From: Haemaphysalis longicornis
Lineage: Eukaryota > Arthropoda > Arachnida > Ixodida > Ixodidae
Reading direction: 5' to 3'
Length of the DNA: 64,000 bases
Assembly: GCA_013339765.2 (NCBI GenBank)
Contig: CM023448.1
Location: 26,984,551 to 27,048,550, forward strand
Below are positions 63,033 through 64,000 of this stretch, in pieces. How positions within the stretch are numbered: position 1 is the stretch's first letter; each line of letters begins with the position of its first letter. The translations under genes and the position numbers were made by a program. The notes under the pieces are model-generated. The model saw nothing but the letters and a program-made list of their open reading frames with translations. It ran no database searches and was not told where the DNA came from.

Positions 63033-64000
63033 TGCAAATCATTTAGGTTTCTTGGATTCCGTCTGTGCAGTTTCTTAACTTCATTTTTGTATATGTATTT
63101 TTTCAATTCTTGATTTTTATTTCAATTGACCGAATAGTTCTAATGATACCAAGGAACAAATAAATCATATCCCAAATTTATGTGTTCTTAGTTAGATTCT
63201 GGTGGTTGTTAGGGTATTCTGTTATTCGGCCTTTAGACTTCTTTTTCCAGGCATTTTTCGTTGGTATTCGTTTTTTTAGGTGAAATAAACTTATATTTAT
63301 CACAATGCCTTTCTATAAAAATATTTTTTACATTTTGGTTTCGTTACATTACAATATCTGTACCCACATGCGCTAATTTAGAATTTAAACGTTCCTCTGG
63401 TATTTCTGAATTTTGAGGTCCAACGAGGGTGCTGGCCGTTTTGTTTCTTTTGTGTATTGTGCCTTCCTTCTACCTTTTTGAACGTGCTTTACAACTTTAG
63501 TTTTTGTGTTTTAAAGTACATAAAGGGTTAGCTTTTTATTTCTATACCTCAGTTATGTAAAGTTTTTCCTCATTTTTGCTATAAATTTCGTCAGACAATA
63601 TTTCTTCACTTATGCTATTCCGTTTCAAATCGGCTACTAGGGCTATTGCAGCATTATTATGGTTTTGTCCTTTCCACTAGTCTGTTAGTTGTATTTTCAA
63701 TCTCCTTTTCTCGGCTTTGCTAGATTAGTTTTGGTCTTTTGAGATGGAGGCATAAGGTGAATAATTTTTTTTCGTCTATTTATCGGTGCAATGGTATGAG
63801 CGTTTCGTATTTTATTGCTTTCCAACCAATTTCCCCTCTGTACCCATTACAGGAGTACCTCCGCTTCTTTGGCCATTGCTGAAAAAATACAGGGTGTTAC
63901 GTTTTCGGCGCGTTTTTTGCTATTTTGCTTTTCATATTCTCAAATTTGTTTGTTGATTTCCTGTTTACCCTGTTATAGAAGGAGATTACAAGTTGCATGT
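63033..64000. other. Unassigned AT-rich DNA at the window end
   Basis: T-rich sequence with no feature I can support; any gene here would have to continue beyond the window. Confidence 0.45.

Overview
This window looks like repeat-dense, gene-poor nuclear DNA of an arthropod, most likely an ixodid (hard) tick. The reasons are two SINE copies matching the tick family I know as Ruka, several RTE-type LINE ends with the (CAT)n / CACTGCAGGGCAAAGG 3' signature common in tick genomes, Penelope-like GIY-YIG fragments, CR1, I and Jockey LINE fragments, and Ty3/Gypsy and BEL/Pao elements. I found no host protein-coding gene, rRNA gene or intact tRNA gene, and no intact CDS longer than about 260 codons. 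Almost every recognisable reading frame is a broken piece of a transposable element, so nearly all calls are mobile_element, pseudogene or repeat. Family calls come from reading translated motifs by eye, with no database search.

Layout, 1-12 kb: a Ty3/Gypsy pol end plus LTR; an element with an endonuclease/exonuclease/phosphatase (EEP) domain (1466-2406); a Ruka SINE (5.3 kb); an array of degenerate 27-bp palindromes (6.8-7.25 kb); a CR1-like fragment; and an RTE LINE split by a GC-rich insertion of about 1.9 kb (9254-11130). 12-24 kb: a complete but decayed BEL/Pao element at 13431-19120, with short LTRs, PBS, PPT and a matching 5-bp target duplication GGCCT. Its RT/RNase H is gone, and its integrase is interrupted by a 2.3-kb G-rich block carrying 12 copies of a CCCCTGTAACC-centred unit. 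A Gypsy gag, a CR1/L2 3' end and a Penelope fragment follow. 24-27.7 kb holds nothing I recognise.

27.7-37.9 kb: head-to-head LINE fragments (CR1 minus, I/Jockey plus); two near-identical 512-bp repeats; a second, pol-deleted BEL/Pao element (32811-35240) with a Ruka SINE lodged in its gag zinc knuckle; a 100-N assembly gap (35400-35499); an RTE 3' end; and a palindromic DNA element. 38-51.5 kb: a Penelope GIY-YIG fragment inside 250-bp inverted arms; a fold-back element; a CR1-type ORF1 on minus and a whole but decayed CR1-type LINE on plus, both with 2A-like motifs; an RTE LINE inserted in a CTGTAG minisatellite; and an I-clade LINE with RNase H on minus. 51.5-64 kb: tRNA-derived repeats, a 20-bp CTGTCG palindrome array (53.4-53.8 kb), a TTAA-flanked DNA element (57592-59251), a second EEP fragment abutting a 380-bp MITE, a tandem duplication and AT-rich unassigned DNA.

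The pieces do not form a pathway. The window is a record of nested insertions, and its most unusual parts are the structured short-unit arrays and a recurring hairpin-ended family linked to EEP domains.
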